A stretch of DNA of 38,535 bases from Gnetum montanum (taxonomy: Eukaryota > Streptophyta > Gnetopsida > Gnetales > Gnetaceae): the NCBI GenBank assembly GCA_015680685.1, contig MNCI01000811.1, forward strand, positions 307,318 through 345,852, written 5' to 3'. The notes below the pieces were generated by a model, which was not told the DNA's origin, did not search any database, and was given only the letters and a program-made list of their open reading frames with translations. Position 1 is the stretch's first letter. The number at the start of each line of letters is the position of its first letter. Shown one piece after another: positions 21,801 to 33,970 of this stretch. A program made the position numbers and the translations under genes.

Positions 21801-24800
21801 CAAGCTTTTGCTTTTGAAGTCTGGTTCTGATAAACCAATCCATGTTCTACTTGGATTCGGATATCTATCTGCAATTAGATAGTAACAGCATGCAGCAAAA
21901 TGAACAGCAAATACTGCAACCTGTGAAGAAAAATCAAAAAGTTCGCATACAAATTGTATCAAAGAAACAAATAATCAAACAAAGTTTCCTTCTATGAATA
22001 AACATTAAAGTTAATACTTACAAAAATAAGTTTTGCGAAACGCATCCAAAAATAATTAAAGCGTATATCCTTTTCAAATCTGAAATCATAGAAACAAAAT
22101 TCAGTCTTCGACCCAGGAAACATCATATTCTGCATTGAATTAGCTCTAGTTACAGTTGTTTGAACATACAATAAATGCAGTTTTTTTAAAAAAGTGCTTA
22201 TACCTCGCAAACATAGCACTAACCCTTCTCAATCGCCACAATCGTAACATATTAAGCAACCCATAACCAAAGCCTTGACCAATCTTTCCTGTGAATAATA
22301 AAGATAGCAGTTCAAAGGGCACTGTGGAAGCAACATCAAATATGAACCATGTGGACATATATCTGAAATTGAAGAATGAAAACCTGTATTATTTATCATG
22401 TCACGGAACACAGAATATTAAGCAACAGCAAACATGCTATCATATGATTCAAGATAAGTAACTTGCAAATTAATTTTTCCAGGTTGTCAACTTCAATGTA
22501 GTTTAATTAATGTTAATACTAAAAATGCTGAAAACAAGATATTCTTAATTAAAAGTTGCATACTAGGGATTGAAAGAGAGGCATACCTGCGAGCAATAAG
22601 TTTTCGACTGTCCACTAGCATATATGTACTATGGTCAAGATATGCCACAAAAAAAGTGAGAACAATGTCCACAGCAAAAAATAAATTCACTATGTTGTCT
22701 GCTATCACTAGACCAAGACGTGGTTTTGGAAGAAAACCAAACTGAAAAGGTGATATTCCAGCACAATAAAGCACCAAAACAATCAGGAAATATTCCCACG
22801 ACCTGCATGCATGCAGGAAAAAACCCCCATGTTATTTGTATTGAAATTTTCAGCTCTTCCCTGATATCTATTGAACATTTGAGTGAACTGATACTACCTT
22901 GTTCAATATCCATTAAAAGAAATTCATATTACAAATTGTAATAAACTTTGTTTTCACCAATTTCCTGACTTTGAAATATCGAATGCCTTTAAACACACAC
23001 ATAAACAGAGAAGAAATGAATTGTCTGCTTCACCTGTTTCCAATGATGCCAGCACAATTTCTATTTCTAACTTCCTACATTGGCTAAATTCAATTTATTA
23101 AACTAGATAGATGATGAAAAATTAACTTTACATTATCCACTATCACGATTCTGCCTTACATTTTACAAAGGAATGTTCATTGAAATTTCAATTTTGTTAG
23201 AAAGCTTAATGATGCTCACATGAATCTCTACGGTTTGTTTTCTGTAGTAGTTAGGCCACCCCTGAATGACTAAAATGCAAGTACTTGTCAGTGTTACAGC
23301 ATGAAATCAGATTGAAGGAAACATTATCTGTTATATGACAAATTCTAAACCAGGTCAATTAGCATTGATATAACTTTCAACAAGGAACAATATATTAGCT
23401 TAGCATAACATATTTCCTGGGTCTATTTCTAATATATAAATGAATATTCCTATTATTATTATTGAAACTGAAAAGAAAAATAAATATTATTTTTCATAGA
23501 TGCTTGTTTACAAGATGAAGCGACAGTTGTTGAATATATATGTTGAACTGAAGTTTGATTACTCTACAGAATCATCAAAATTAACAAGGCTACAAACAAT
23601 TAAGTATAGACAATTGCTCAGCTTCTTGAAAAAATAAAAGGATCATCACTCAGAGCCAAAACCCTAACCTCTTTGAGCAGTTGTGCCCAAGCTCAAACCC
23701 AGGTCTTCAACTTGAGAAATAAGCACCTTACCATTACTCCAAATGATAGTCCCTGGCTTCTTGAAAAAATAATGACAATAAAAGAATTTCAAGGCAATCT
23801 CTTTCCTTTGGTTTCTAAATGGCTTGCTTGTGCAATTAACCAATAGGGAGCATTAAATAACATAGCAATTGAAACTAAAAATTAAAACTGTGAAAAAAAA
23901 AAGAACAGATCAAAACATTAAGGGGAGATCCATTTTACATACCATTTGGCAAATCCATAATCTGGCTTCAAAGTTCAACAAATGGCAATTAAATATTCAA
24001 CAAAGTAACATAAGCAAGGTACTCCTTGCATTTCCATAATGAAAACACTGGTACAAAGAAGTATTTTTATCAATGAGGTTCAATAAGATTCAATACAATG
24101 ATTAAGATTGAGATATAAAGAAATTCCATAAAAAGAAAAAAAGGTTATAATTGATTTCTCTCCAATAAATCAATAAGTCAGACAGGCTTCCTTTCGGAAT
24201 AATAAAAACTTCATATTCAAATACATGATCGTAAGCCCGAAGGTCAAATGTTTATACCACCTAAACGCCATTAAAAAATATTGGAGGGAGAGAAAGAGAG
24301 AGAATCTAGATGGTTGGTCAGGTTTATTACTGTCAGAATCAGATCACGAAATATGCTAATTCTTTTGCAACTAATGCAGCCTTGTACTGGACTCCAGCTT
24401 CTCTATTCTTACATCCACATTTTAACAAAACTTTCTTTGCTTGTAGAGTAACCACCAGCTTCCACAATACCATCCTTTTCTCATGGCCGGAACCACAAGC
24501 TTGATGCAGTTTTCTACTTTTTCATGGCATGGTTTTGACATTTGTTCCTGTTCCTGTAGATTGCTTCCAAGTAATGTAACTGCTTTAACTATTATTTAGG
24601 CAATAAATCACTTTCAAACAAAATATTTTAAACATGGGCTCACTAAATTGTACAAGGGCATAGAACAAGGCATCTAATGCAAATGCAGCTCCTCATCTTT
24701 TGGCATGCTCTTGCACAAATTTGTAAAAGAACAAGCTCGCTTTGGAATTTGACATAAAGCCATGAGAAATTTAAAGATCCAGTTAAATTTGATAGAATGC

Positions 24801-25178
24801 AAAAGAAAAGGAAATTTCCAATAACCTGTAATGGGGATCATAAGGAGAAACTATAAATTTCTTGAGCGTGACTTGGCGATTGCTCCTGGCACCCAGCGAA
24901 GGCAGGATTCCTTGGCCATAAGCATAATGGCTTCCATCTCTAGACATGGCATCCTCTTTCTTTAATATATCATTGTACAGAAATTTGTTCAAGCCAAAGC
25001 ATTCTAGCGAAGGGAATTTCTTTTTACGTACTGCCAAAAACGATTATAAGAATCCTCAACCAAATCTGTAACAATTACACAGAAATTGCGCAGAACAAAT
25101 CAAAAATGCAAAATACAAACGCTTACTGGTAGTTGAGCCCAGGAGCGGATAACTGCCGTTACTCCTCGATGCTTGCAT
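18837..25178 (-). CDS. Plant Shaker-type inward-rectifying K+ channel, AKT1-like, 14 exons
   Basis: Exons (minus): 25178-25127, 25030-24826, 22802-22587, 22362-22204, 22079-22022, 21920-21603, 21482-21243, 21096-20998, 20870-20838, 20714-20529, 20393-20199, 19977-19902, 19784-19050, 18955-18837. They give 896 residues with all introns GT-AG and no internal stop. The N-terminus has LGARSNRQV and [10 protein letters not shown] (about 66-86). S1 to S4 lie at 87-211, with S4 LRLWRLRR at 197-204. Pore [11 protein letters not shown] is at 287-297 and S6 at about 301-322. The C-linker is at 337-416 and the cyclic-nucleotide-binding-like domain at about 417-522 (GDVFGEIG). Ankyrin repeats are at about 548-733 and the KHA domain at about 820-896. 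AKT1 is about 860 residues, so this is full length. AKT1-type channels take up K+ at the plasma membrane and are controlled by CIPK kinases through the ankyrin region. S6 and C-linker are AKT1-like. AKT2-like wording ([17 protein letters not shown]) leaves the exact subgroup open. The ATG at 25178 is the start in frame with the conserved N-terminus. Confidence 0.93.
20068..20149. repeat. 43-bp direct duplication inside intron 11
   Basis: Two copies of actttgttaaagaccaacat and the following aaaatattataatttgcca start at 20068 and 20111. They look identical over about 39 bases. The duplication lies within the 221-bp intron between exons 11 and 12 and does not touch the splice sites. Confidence 0.85.
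21483..21602 (-). other. Intron 6: 120 bp, in frame and free of stops
   Basis: It begins GTAAGC and ends CCTTACAG, between AAATTT (K335-F336) and AGACAC (R337). Its length is 40 codons exactly and the frame runs through without a stop. The spliced form restores the family junction between S6 (SRTRKF) and the C-linker (TIQAASSFA). Retention would add 40 residues at that junction. Confidence 0.85.
22803..24825 (-). other. Intron 2 (2.0 kb), the only long intron of the channel gene
   Basis: It separates the N-terminal exon from S1. It is AT-rich and carries a SINE-like piece at 23644-23745. A second tRNA-like piece near 24225-24285 is possible but too weak to list. No other coding sequence was recognised. 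Confidence 0.8.
23644..23745 (-). repeat. SINE-like tRNA-derived repeat in intron 2, copy c
   Basis: The minus strand reads taatggtaaggtgcttat, then ctcaagttgaagacc, then tgggtttgagcttgggc, then agaggttagggttttggctc. This is the best copy of the repeat at 309-413 and 452-549. tgggtttgagc is a degenerate B-box match and tggtaaggtg a degenerate A-box match. Confidence 0.45.
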
Positions 25179-26039
25179 TGTGCTTCTCTCTGCAATCTAC
25201 CTTTAACTGCAATTTGCTACAAAAGAAAAAGAATTTAAGAAGAAATCGAGGCGGCTGATGCCTGGAACCATGTATCTGTGACATAAGATTAGTATGTCTG
25301 GAATTTGGAAACGTAGAATGGTTTCTACAATATCGTATTAGATTGTGGGTAAACCGAGCGAAATTCTCCAATACAGGATTGTGGGTTGGGAAATTTGGCC
25401 AAGAGAAGAACCAAAAAAGAAATGTAATGGCTTTCGAAGAGAGATCAACTGTTGCTAGCGTTGTACAATGCATCAGATACTCGTGATTGGGTCACGGAGC
25501 CCTGTCACAGCGTATCTGTCGCTTTCAAAAATTTCAACCCGGGAGAACACCAGAGAAACAAAAAAAGTACGGAAATCAACGCCCTGATGGCGAAAAGGCA
25601 AACTCTTGTATTATTTTATGACAGTGGTGTTCGGTAAACAAAACCCCTTGCTTTGTTTTGCCTGGTACGCGCCTAGCCTTGGATGCTGTTCTTCACCCTT
25701 TGCGTATGGAGCCAGGCTTATTTTATTCATTGCTTTATTGTTTCCAGAAGCGTTTGATAATCCCCACAGTATTGAAAAAAACAAATTGTTTAATTAGTCA
25801 TGGATTATGATTTATGATCAGTGAATGCACACTGTCCACATGGCCGTGGAAGGGACATTAATAGCATTGTAAATAGAGCCTTTCATTCCATAAATAGACC
25901 TCTGATGCTGCCAAAGTTAAAGCCATGTGGTTTGGACCAGCGACACTAATTATAGCGTACCCCAACGGAAGAATGTCGTGCAGTCTAAAGCCCTTCTTAT
26001 CTTTTTTGACTTTTCAAAAGGATCGGTGTTGGACCCTGA
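25179..26039 (-). other. 5' leader and promoter region of the K+ channel gene
   Basis: About 860 bp separate the channel ATG from the end of the LINE. No clear minus-strand TATA box was found. The small ORFs at 25159-25473 (minus) and 25452-25797 (plus) show no family resemblance. The first overlaps exon 1 in another frame. Confidence 0.4.
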
Positions 26040-26199
26040 AAAGAAGTTTTATTGAAATTAAAGATGCATCAATTACAACAACTTGAATAAGTCATAGGGT
26101 TAAGGGGAAGGGAAAGCTAAGAGCACTTTGAATGAAACTCAGGAAACGCCTTATAAATAAATGAGTATTAAAGGAAGAAACCCAGGTTGGGACACAACC

Positions 26200-29100
26200 A
26201 AATGTCCACACATACTGGCTTGTTACAAAATAGAATGACATAGAATTAGATGAGGCAAAGAGTTCTTAATTAAGGATAAAGAGAGTTCCAATGGTGACTC
26301 CACATAACGAAAGAGGAAAGCTTCCTTGCAGAAATTACTGATAATAAGTGTAACTAGAACACACAGGTCTTTCCCATAGCTGCAAAAGATGAACCAATTG
26401 ATGACTGTCTAGATTGAACTTGGATGCTTGAGATGTGAGTTGAAAATGAGTGAAGCAAAAGATCTACAACTTCTCCAACATGGTGAGCAAACATTTATTA
26501 GAATAATCTGTCTTTTGAAATAGAACATTGCATCTTCGCTTCCAAATATAATATAAAATAGTAGACCTATTAACTTTCTACAAAAAATTACGATTTGCAA
26601 AAGTAATGTTCAAGAATCTGAATATGGCATCCTCTTGAGATAGCTTGTATGAGGGAAAAGCTTTGGAAGCCCACTTCCACACATGCTGAGCAAAGGGACA
26701 GTGCCAAAATGCATGGACAAAGTCATCTTGTCCACCACATAGAGGGCAATTGGGATTGGAAATCCCTAGATATTATAAATGTTTACCAATAGGCAGACCA
26801 TGGTGGAGGAGACACTAGAGGAACTGCTTAATTTTGGGGAGGGTTGGAAGTTTCCAAATATGTTGGAAGAGAGGGATCTAAAATGTTACTGACTCTTGTT
26901 TTTGCCAATACTTATTGCAATGTTGAATGACTTTAGATGGGTCATGTACAAGATGAAAGGGGACAGATGGCCAGTAGGGCAAGAGTTTAACCCCATTAAG
27001 CTAGTGAAGGCCATGAAAAGGCTTTGCACTGTAACATCAAGTTGCCAATGACCGTGGAGAAAAAAGTAAATCTGAACTAGGCAATGGTTCATTGCAGCCA
27101 ACTCCCCATACAAAGTATTAAACTCGACCCTCGAAATCCAACGGCTAGCTAGCCTAAGACAATTCAAGGAAATGACATCCTTCTGATACCACGAGCTAGC
27201 ACCTTAGCATTTGTGATAGCAAGGGGAGTGGGTGACAGAGGTAACCACCACGAACACACTCTAGAGAGGATAATAGGGTTGATCTTAACGTTAGTCCAGT
27301 CAATGTAAGTGTGTAGAATTTGCCAAGTCCTCTAGATGCTTTTGAAAACATGAGATCCGAGAAAAATGATAGTGAGGGGGGAAAGGATCAAATTGACAAA
27401 ATGGATGCCTTTCCAGAAGGGCTTACTTTTAGGAAATGCTTATGAAGCCTTAATTGGAGGAGAATCCCTATAATATCTTAGGCATCTAAATGTTGTACCA
27501 ACCACTTAGCAACCAGGGTAATTCCTTGCTTATAGGAGTTCAAAAGACCTAAGCCACCCTTATTCTTGGGGATAGTAACAATATTCCAAGCGACTCAATG
27601 AAATCCTTTCTGAGAATCCTTGGAGGACCACATAGAGTCATGGAATAACCATTCTAGCTTCTAGTAGGTAGCTTCGGAGGGGCCCCAACACGAAGAGTAA
27701 TACACATGGGTGGATGTGCTTATGGACTTACATACAAGGTATTTACCCACAAGTGTGAGGGGTTTAGTTTTCCATTTGTCAAGTTTCTTTTGAATTCAAT
27801 AAATAACCTGCTCCCAGAGAATAGAGGTTGAACCTCTAAAACGGAAAGGGATTCCCAAAATCTTAACAATGTCTTAATCTTAAAGCCGCTTCCAATTATA
27901 GTTGGTCACATGTTTGTAATTTTCCTTAAAGCTATAAACAAAGGATTTATTCCAATTAATTGTGGAACCTGAGAGTGTGCAATATTGCTCTACCCTTGAT
28001 AAGAGGCGGTGCAAATTGGCAGCTATGTTTTGAACTAGAAAAAAAGAGTCATCAACAAAGTGCATATTGAGAAGCTGTTGTTGAGAGGAAGAAAGGCAGA
28101 CCCCAGTGAGAACTTTAGTTTGAATGTCTAGGTTAATTTGATGACAAAGAAAGTATGATGCGATGATGAAGAGATAGGGGGCGAGAGGACAACCTTGCCG
28201 CACTAACCTATGTATTAGAAAGGGAGAGGTAATGTCGAAGGTAGTGGCTATTCTTGTTGTAGCATCTGAGAATAAGCATTTCACCATATGCAAGAACTTA
28301 GGTCCAAAACTAAGTTTGGTCATAGTCTACAAGATAAAATCCCACTTAATGTTGTCATAAGCCTTGGTGTAATCAAGTTTCACAAGGAGAATATCTTGTC
28401 CATCATCTTCAACCCACTTGAGACCTTCCCACACTGCAACCACATTGTCTAAAATATATCTACCAGGAACAAATCCTATTTGTTGGGGAGATATGATCTG
28501 GCCAAGAATTTTTTTCAGCCATAAGGCAAGGCACTTCACCCAAATTTTATACACTACATTGAGAAGAGTTACGAGATGCCAATTGGAGATATCAGTTAAA
28601 TTCCCAGACTTGGGGAGGAGATGAATTACCCCTTGATTTAGATTGGGCCCAAGGGAACTAGTTAAGAGAGCCTCATTAATGACCTGCAAAAGAACCTTTC
28701 CCACCAAATCCCAATGATTTTGAAAAAATCCCACGGGAAAACCATCATAACTAGGAGCCTTTCCCTGACTTAACTTGGAACAGGCCTCCTGTAGCTCTGC
28801 CAGAGTGATATCAGTGTCAAGACTTTGTAGCATAGTGGGATTGATAAGGTAAGGATAATCAGAGGTTGTAGCCTTGAACGAAGAGATGTCTATTGGGGTA
28901 GCTGCAAAAAGGGTTTCATAGTGGTTCTTAAGAAAAAAGAGGATACTGTTGTGGTCAGTAATGGTGGTACCATCACATGAGATTTTGTCAATAACATGCG
29001 AAGGGGAAGCAATATTGAGATACTTAAAAAATTCCTTACAGTGTTCGTCTTGAATATTTAACCAAGTGAGCCGACTTTTAGTTAAGGCACTTTGTGCTCG

Positions 29101-30174
29101 GTACACTTCCCAATGTTGGAAGGCAACTCGTGCTCTAGCTAGCTCCTTGTGAACTAGAGTATTGAAGGGATCTTGAGCTAGTTTATTAGTGAGATGTTCA
29201 ATAGTGAGGTGAATTTTGTTGTATTCTTGTTTGGCTTGAGTAGCCACTGCCTTACCATACGAACGAGCAAAGTTTCGCACTCGACATGAAGCACGATGCC
29301 ACCAATTAATCCAACCCACCTAATTTAGGGGCCTAGGTTCAGCATTCCAAATGTTGGATAGAAGAAGTTGGGCAGCTGGGGAAGAAAAACAGTTGTTGTG
29401 TAGTCGGAAAAGATGGAATTTTTGTTGATCAGGGCTACCATGAATCTTGATAGATATGGAGATAAGAAGATGGTCGAATAAGGTGGCATGGTGATGAACC
29501 GTAGTGGCGGAGAAGGCTTGCCAAAATGAAAGAGTGGAGAAATAGAACCTATCTAACTTGCTGTAGATGTGAGCCTACCCAAGACGAAGATTGCTCCAAG
29601 TAAATCTATGGAGGGGAACGCATGTGGAGTTGTCTGCCCCATCTAAGAGGTAAAATATTTTCTTAAAGGTGGACCAGGTTTGATACTCGAGATTGGGTAG
29701 TTGAAAAAACACCCCTCTGAGCTTATCTTGAGGGAATTCTACCATATTAAAATCTCCTTTGAATATCCAAGGCACTGGGGGAAGAGAAGTTGCAAGTTCT
29801 TGCCAAAGGAGAGCCTGTTTTATGGAGTCGTTTGGGGCATATATTGAGCAAATGCCAAAAGGGCCATGCAGGGATGAGAAGGTGGCCTAGGAAACTCTAT
29901 GTCCAAAATTAGAACCACTTTGAAGGATTTTAGTTTTCTAGTAGGGTGAGAGGAGAATGGCTATGCCTCCTTTCCCACTTACATGGGCTGTCTCTAGGAT
30001 TGAGGAGTGAGGAAGAAACCAATGGGCGGAATAGGATAAAAGATCAGCTAAGACCTTAATTTCTTGAAGGAGAATGAAATCAAAGGTAATATTAAGACTA
30101 GATATAAAGTTTCCTATTCACTTCCATCGAAGCCTACTAGTAAGGCCTTGAACATTCCATGAAAGGAGATTCAT
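26200..30174 (-). pseudogene. LINE ORF2: endonuclease, reverse transcriptase, zf-RVT
   Basis: The start MNLLSWNVQGL at 30174 is a typical endonuclease N-terminus. WIFKGDFNMVE (about 29770) carries the catalytic GDFN. A 330-codon open stretch (29319-28327) holds SQGKAPSYDGFPVGFF, WHLVTLLNVVYKI, SPQQIGFVPGR and LVKLDYTKAYDNI. After one TAG (28327-28329) the same frame continues with RLVRQGCPLAPYLF and MHFVDDSFFL; FVDD is the catalytic YADD-type box. Near 26850-26650 the motif CPLCGG...HAFWHCPFAQHVWKWA matches zf-RVT. The protein would nick DNA and copy LINE RNA. Several stops and frameshifts lie before and after the RT core, so it is inactive. Confidence 0.8.
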
Positions 30175-30179
30175 GGGGA

Positions 30180-30685
30180 AACAAAGGGTAGTTTGGATGG
30201 GAGGTCAATGAAAGGTTTGAAAGTCAAAGTATCAGTTTCCTTTGTTCCTGACAAGAGGGCAAAGGAGTTATTGGTGGGAACAAGGGCCATGGAAGTGTGT
30301 AGTGAAGAGGAGTTGGAGGGAGGAGTTCGTGGTGGGCAATGGAAGGAAATGAGCATAGTATCGAGCATGAGAAACTTGAATGCCATGGGGCTGAAGGAGG
30401 CTATGGACTTGAATGTTTAAACTTGGGGACTTTGGTAAAAACCCCACAATTTGAAAAAAAAATAAAATGAGATGCGAAATCTTTAGAAATTGCTTCAAAA
30501 ATATCATCAGGTAAAAGAAAATTAATTTGAGGTGAGGTAGATGAACTTCCTTGAAGAAAAGTAGAACCTAATGAATCTGTCATTGCGACTTGTCCACCCC
30601 TGGGCCATGCACTTTCCCTGTGTTGTTCTGCTACCTTGACCGTAGGAAAACCCTCACTACCAATGTGTGTGTTTTCGTCTTCCAA
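30180..30685 (-). pseudogene. Possible LINE ORF1 relic
   Basis: Two minus-strand open stretches precede ORF2: 30685-30401 (starts MEDENTHIGSEGF, includes SPQINFLLPDDIFEAI) and 30386-30171. In an L1-like element ORF1 should sit here. No zinc knuckle or RNA-recognition motif is visible, so the identity rests on position only. Confidence 0.3.
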
Positions 30686-30689
30686 TACT

Positions 30690-32168
30690 GAATATCTTGT
30701 ATAATTTTGTTGATTTTTATAAACTAGGTCTATTTAGGGTTCTTGCAAGCAAAAATGCACTGATTGGTGATTAGATTTGTAGATCCATCCCTAGATAAAT
30801 GATGCCCAAAAGTTTTGTTTCATCATGGTTGGATAGATTGCACCTGCGTTCACTGCATTGGCTACTGTCTGGATTAGGCACAAGCTGCAGATTCAAAATG
30901 CAACAATCTATCCATTGTGGTAGAACAATTAGGCACAAGCTACAGATTCAGAATGCTTAACGAAGGAGTAGTTTGCTCTAAACATGAAGCATGACAAATC
31001 CCACCTATAGCTAGATTTTCCCTAAGGTCGCACGTGAGCTACCCTTGCTCAACCATGGAAGTAGCTACGTGGGCCTGTAGCAATGGCACAGCAGAACGGT
31101 CACCACAAGCAATGGTGCAATAGAACCGCAAACCTAGTGAGGAGCCCTCATTTAACTAGTAAGAGTATTTTCCTTTTGAATTATCTTTTTTAGCTTAATT
31201 GTAACATTGTTCTTTATATGAAAGAGATTCTATTTCAATTTATTTACTTTTTTTTCTTATTTCTCCCTACTTTTTTCAGTTTTTCTATTTTTAAGTTTTT
31301 TTTTTCATTTTGAGTTTATTTTGTTTTTGATTTTCAATAAAGAAGATGAAGGGGATTTAGATCCTGCCTAAGTATTTCACTCCACTATTAAAAGACATAT
31401 CAAAATAGTTATAATCAATTTTTATATTTATTATTATCTTTTAGCATTGAGGAAACACATTTAATTTTTTTAAGTGCTAAGGAAATTCAAGTTGGTAGCA
31501 CAACCTTATCAAGGCAACAAGGTGTAATACCCCACCTCTTCATCCCATACCAAACAAGGGGTAGCTAACTCTTTAATGCATACTAGACATCATACAAAAA
31601 TGAATCGAAAATGTAGTGGAAGCAAATAAATTACTCCTTGAAAACCTCAATTCATACAGTAACCAAAAAGACACAAAAATCATAACATTAAGAAATTACT
31701 AGGATATATGACATCATAATGACCAAGGTACATCACAAAATATCCATGTAAACTCATTTAACCATCACAAGTCTACACATTTAACATATGCATACAAATG
31801 TACACTAGAGGCATCATATAGAGCATCATGACTCACAGGCCTCTAAGCCAGAACCAATAACAAACATGTTCATCTCACACATAAATACATATAACAAAAT
31901 GGACAAAATCACAACTCCATAGTTACCAACACCTTCCTCAAGTTCTTAGATCTCCCAAGGTCCCAACCCTATCACCTATATATAAATGAGATTAGTACAA
32001 AGATTGAGTGAGGTCTTTACACATCCACTGTCAATGCAATTCGATGTTATGCTAGAGGTAAGGTGTGTGGTCTTTGGTACCTACATAAAGGATTAGTATA
32101 CGTAAGTTGACATAAGTTGCTTACTAACATACATAACCATAGACATTACTAAAACATAGTACACTATC
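30690..32168. other. Intergenic stretch with a T-rich tract; nothing firmly recognised
   Basis: A T-rich run covers about 31196-31345. From 31521 the plus strand starts TGTAATACCCCACC, a beginning reminiscent of some plant LTRs, but no partner copy is in the window. No coding sequence was recognised. Confidence 0.35.
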
Positions 32169-32173
32169 ATAAT

Positions 32174-33054
32174 TGATGAGTGGTTGGGTATTCCAACACT
32201 TAACTATACAAGTCACGAGTGTTCATGTGCAACCTGATCATAATCTGTGGATGGACAATGTAAATTTATTAATAATTAATGTTCTGTTTACAATCATTGT
32301 CTTCTCATGTAGAGTTAGAAAAATTCAAGTTATGTGGTTTAACTCTTGGTGAGGCACGTGATATGTTGATGTTGTTTGACTTTAATTGTACTAAGTGCCA
32401 ACATAGTGAAAACAAGGATAAAGTCTAAGTCTAAGTATAATAGAAATATGAATCTATTCTAGCCTATGGTGATAAGTATCCATTCCTTGTTTATTGTACA
32501 TATCCTAGGCTAATGTAACTATCACTAGGATTACCAAGTGAATTCACTACTAAGAAAATCAAGTGAAACCACTACTAGGTTACCAAACAACTACATGTTC
32601 TAATTAAAACCAGCTGTACTTACACTACCTTAATAAAGGACATTGAAAAAGTAAAGTACCTAGAAAATGTACATGACTTGATCAAAGTAAACATGCTAAA
32701 AAGTAAAGTAAAATTAAACTAAGTGAGATGCTACAATGGTGAGAAATAATCTTGATCTATATTACTAGTCAAGAATTGTGTCTAGAACAATCCACTTGAA
32801 TAAAGACTTCATACAATTATTAATCACCACATACTTGCATTTACTTTAACTCTAAGTTTAAGTTACAAAAAAACAAAAAAAAAAAACTACAAGAATCTAC
32901 CTCAGTGTTAGCGAAAGTTGTTCATTTTGACATGATGGTGGGTTGGTATTTATAGGAATGACCATGGCCTACTACATCACATTTATGATGACATATGTAG
33001 AGCTACAATATTGTAGACACAATATCATAGCTAATTGACACAAGGGTTTTATCA
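32174..33054 (-). repeat. 3' LTR of a second copy of the family (element A)
   Basis: It starts TGATGAGTGG at 32174 (plus view) and ends TTATCA at 33054. A polypurine tract follows on the minus strand (CATGGGTGTA, just right of 33054). A minus-strand TATAAATA lies at 32947-32954 and CTAGG-n-TACCAAG subrepeats at about 32516-32591. The flanking five bases on the left are ATAAT. Confidence 0.82.
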
Positions 33055-33970
33055 TACACCCATGACTAATTGAAAACTCATCCTTGAGTTAAAATAAAAG
33101 AAGGATAGAATTTCTTACAAAATTATGAAAACATATATAGATTTTTACATAATGACTTATATACATGATTGACTCAAAATCTACTATGAATGTCACATTG
33201 TGGTTCGAGTGGTATTTACAAAATTATCATGCATCATGTGATTGACACATATGAAAAAAATAAATTAAAACAAAAGAAATCAAAACAAGCTTGATGTAGT
33301 CTTCAGGTTCTAGGCAGTGATGGTTCCTCCATCAAATTCTTTCCTTTTTCATTAGGATTCTGGAATTGATATTTGTTAAGTAATGCATGAAGCTTCTCTT
33401 CCTCTTATCTTGAATCATGTATTGCCTAGGTGAATTCAGTAATGTTTGCTAGAGTTGGTGCTTCCATGGGCATGACAACTGTGGAAACATCTTGTTGGCT
33501 CTCACATACCAAGCCGTGAACTACCTTCTTTCTTCTTTGAATGCTCTGGTTATCTTTTCAATTCTTGGTAATTTGTCATTCTCCTAGCTAGATTTGTTGC
33601 TACATCTTTTTGATCCTAGTAACCAGCTTTAACCACTTGGAGCTTGAGATTTGCAATCTAAAGCTTTTGTTATGCATCCTTTATGTCTACAAACTCCTTC
33701 TCATACAATGCATAAACTGCGGCCACCTACTACTCCAATTTTGTTCTAAGCCTACATGCTGTTAACATGGCTAGATTATTATATCGAAGATTTTCTAATC
33801 TCATGTACTTTGTTAGGGCCTTGTTTGTAGGTATTTATTCTTAATTTTGGCTTGGCGCATGAGGGAAAGACTATCCAAGATAAGTCTCCAATCAAGTATC
33901 TATGTTGTGATAGAGCTAATCTTGGCTTTAGCCATCTAGATCCCTTTTTCATTGATTTGCTTATACATGT
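33055..33970 (-). pseudogene. Tail of the coiled-coil 3' ORF in element A
   Basis: The minus strand from about 33950 has MAKAKISS, then after frameshifts KYMRLENLRYNNLAML. These match MAKVKLNK and EYMKLANLRYANLAML of the 5024-7842 ORF. It shows that the extra ORF belongs to the family and is not a private insertion. The sequence is cut off at 33970 by the LTR of element B. Confidence 0.55.

Larger units (their letters stand above)
26040..30685 (-). mobile_element. Decayed L1-like non-LTR retrotransposon (LINE)
   Basis: In minus orientation it has a short ORF1 relic (30685-30180), then ORF2 with endonuclease, reverse transcriptase and a zf-RVT-type C-terminus. A minus-strand AATAAA near 26050-26056 lies close to the likely 3' end. 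No poly-A tail or target duplication could be defined. It lies just upstream of the channel gene in the same orientation. Confidence 0.7.

Noticed and set aside
21168-21962. A continuous 264-codon minus-strand ORF covering pore, S6 and C-linker without introns
   Set aside because: It reads through 120 bp with GT-AG borders (21483-21602) and at both ends runs into intron sequence. Splicing restores the conserved SRTRKF/TIQAAS junction and correct phases with neighbours.
24225-24285. tRNA-like word (aaggtcaaatgtttataccacctaa) in intron 2
   Set aside because: Box matches are too weak and no second copy was seen.
25159-25473. 104-codon minus-strand ORF overlapping channel exon 1
   Set aside because: It is in a different frame from the conserved N-terminus and has no family resemblance. 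It may be an upstream ORF in the leader, but nothing supports translation.
30193-30420. 75-codon plus-strand ORF
   Set aside because: It is antisense to the ORF1/ORF2 boundary of the LINE and resembles no family.
31521-32040. Possible separate LTR beginning TGTAATACCCC
   Set aside because: No second copy, no CA end and no flanking duplication could be found in the window.
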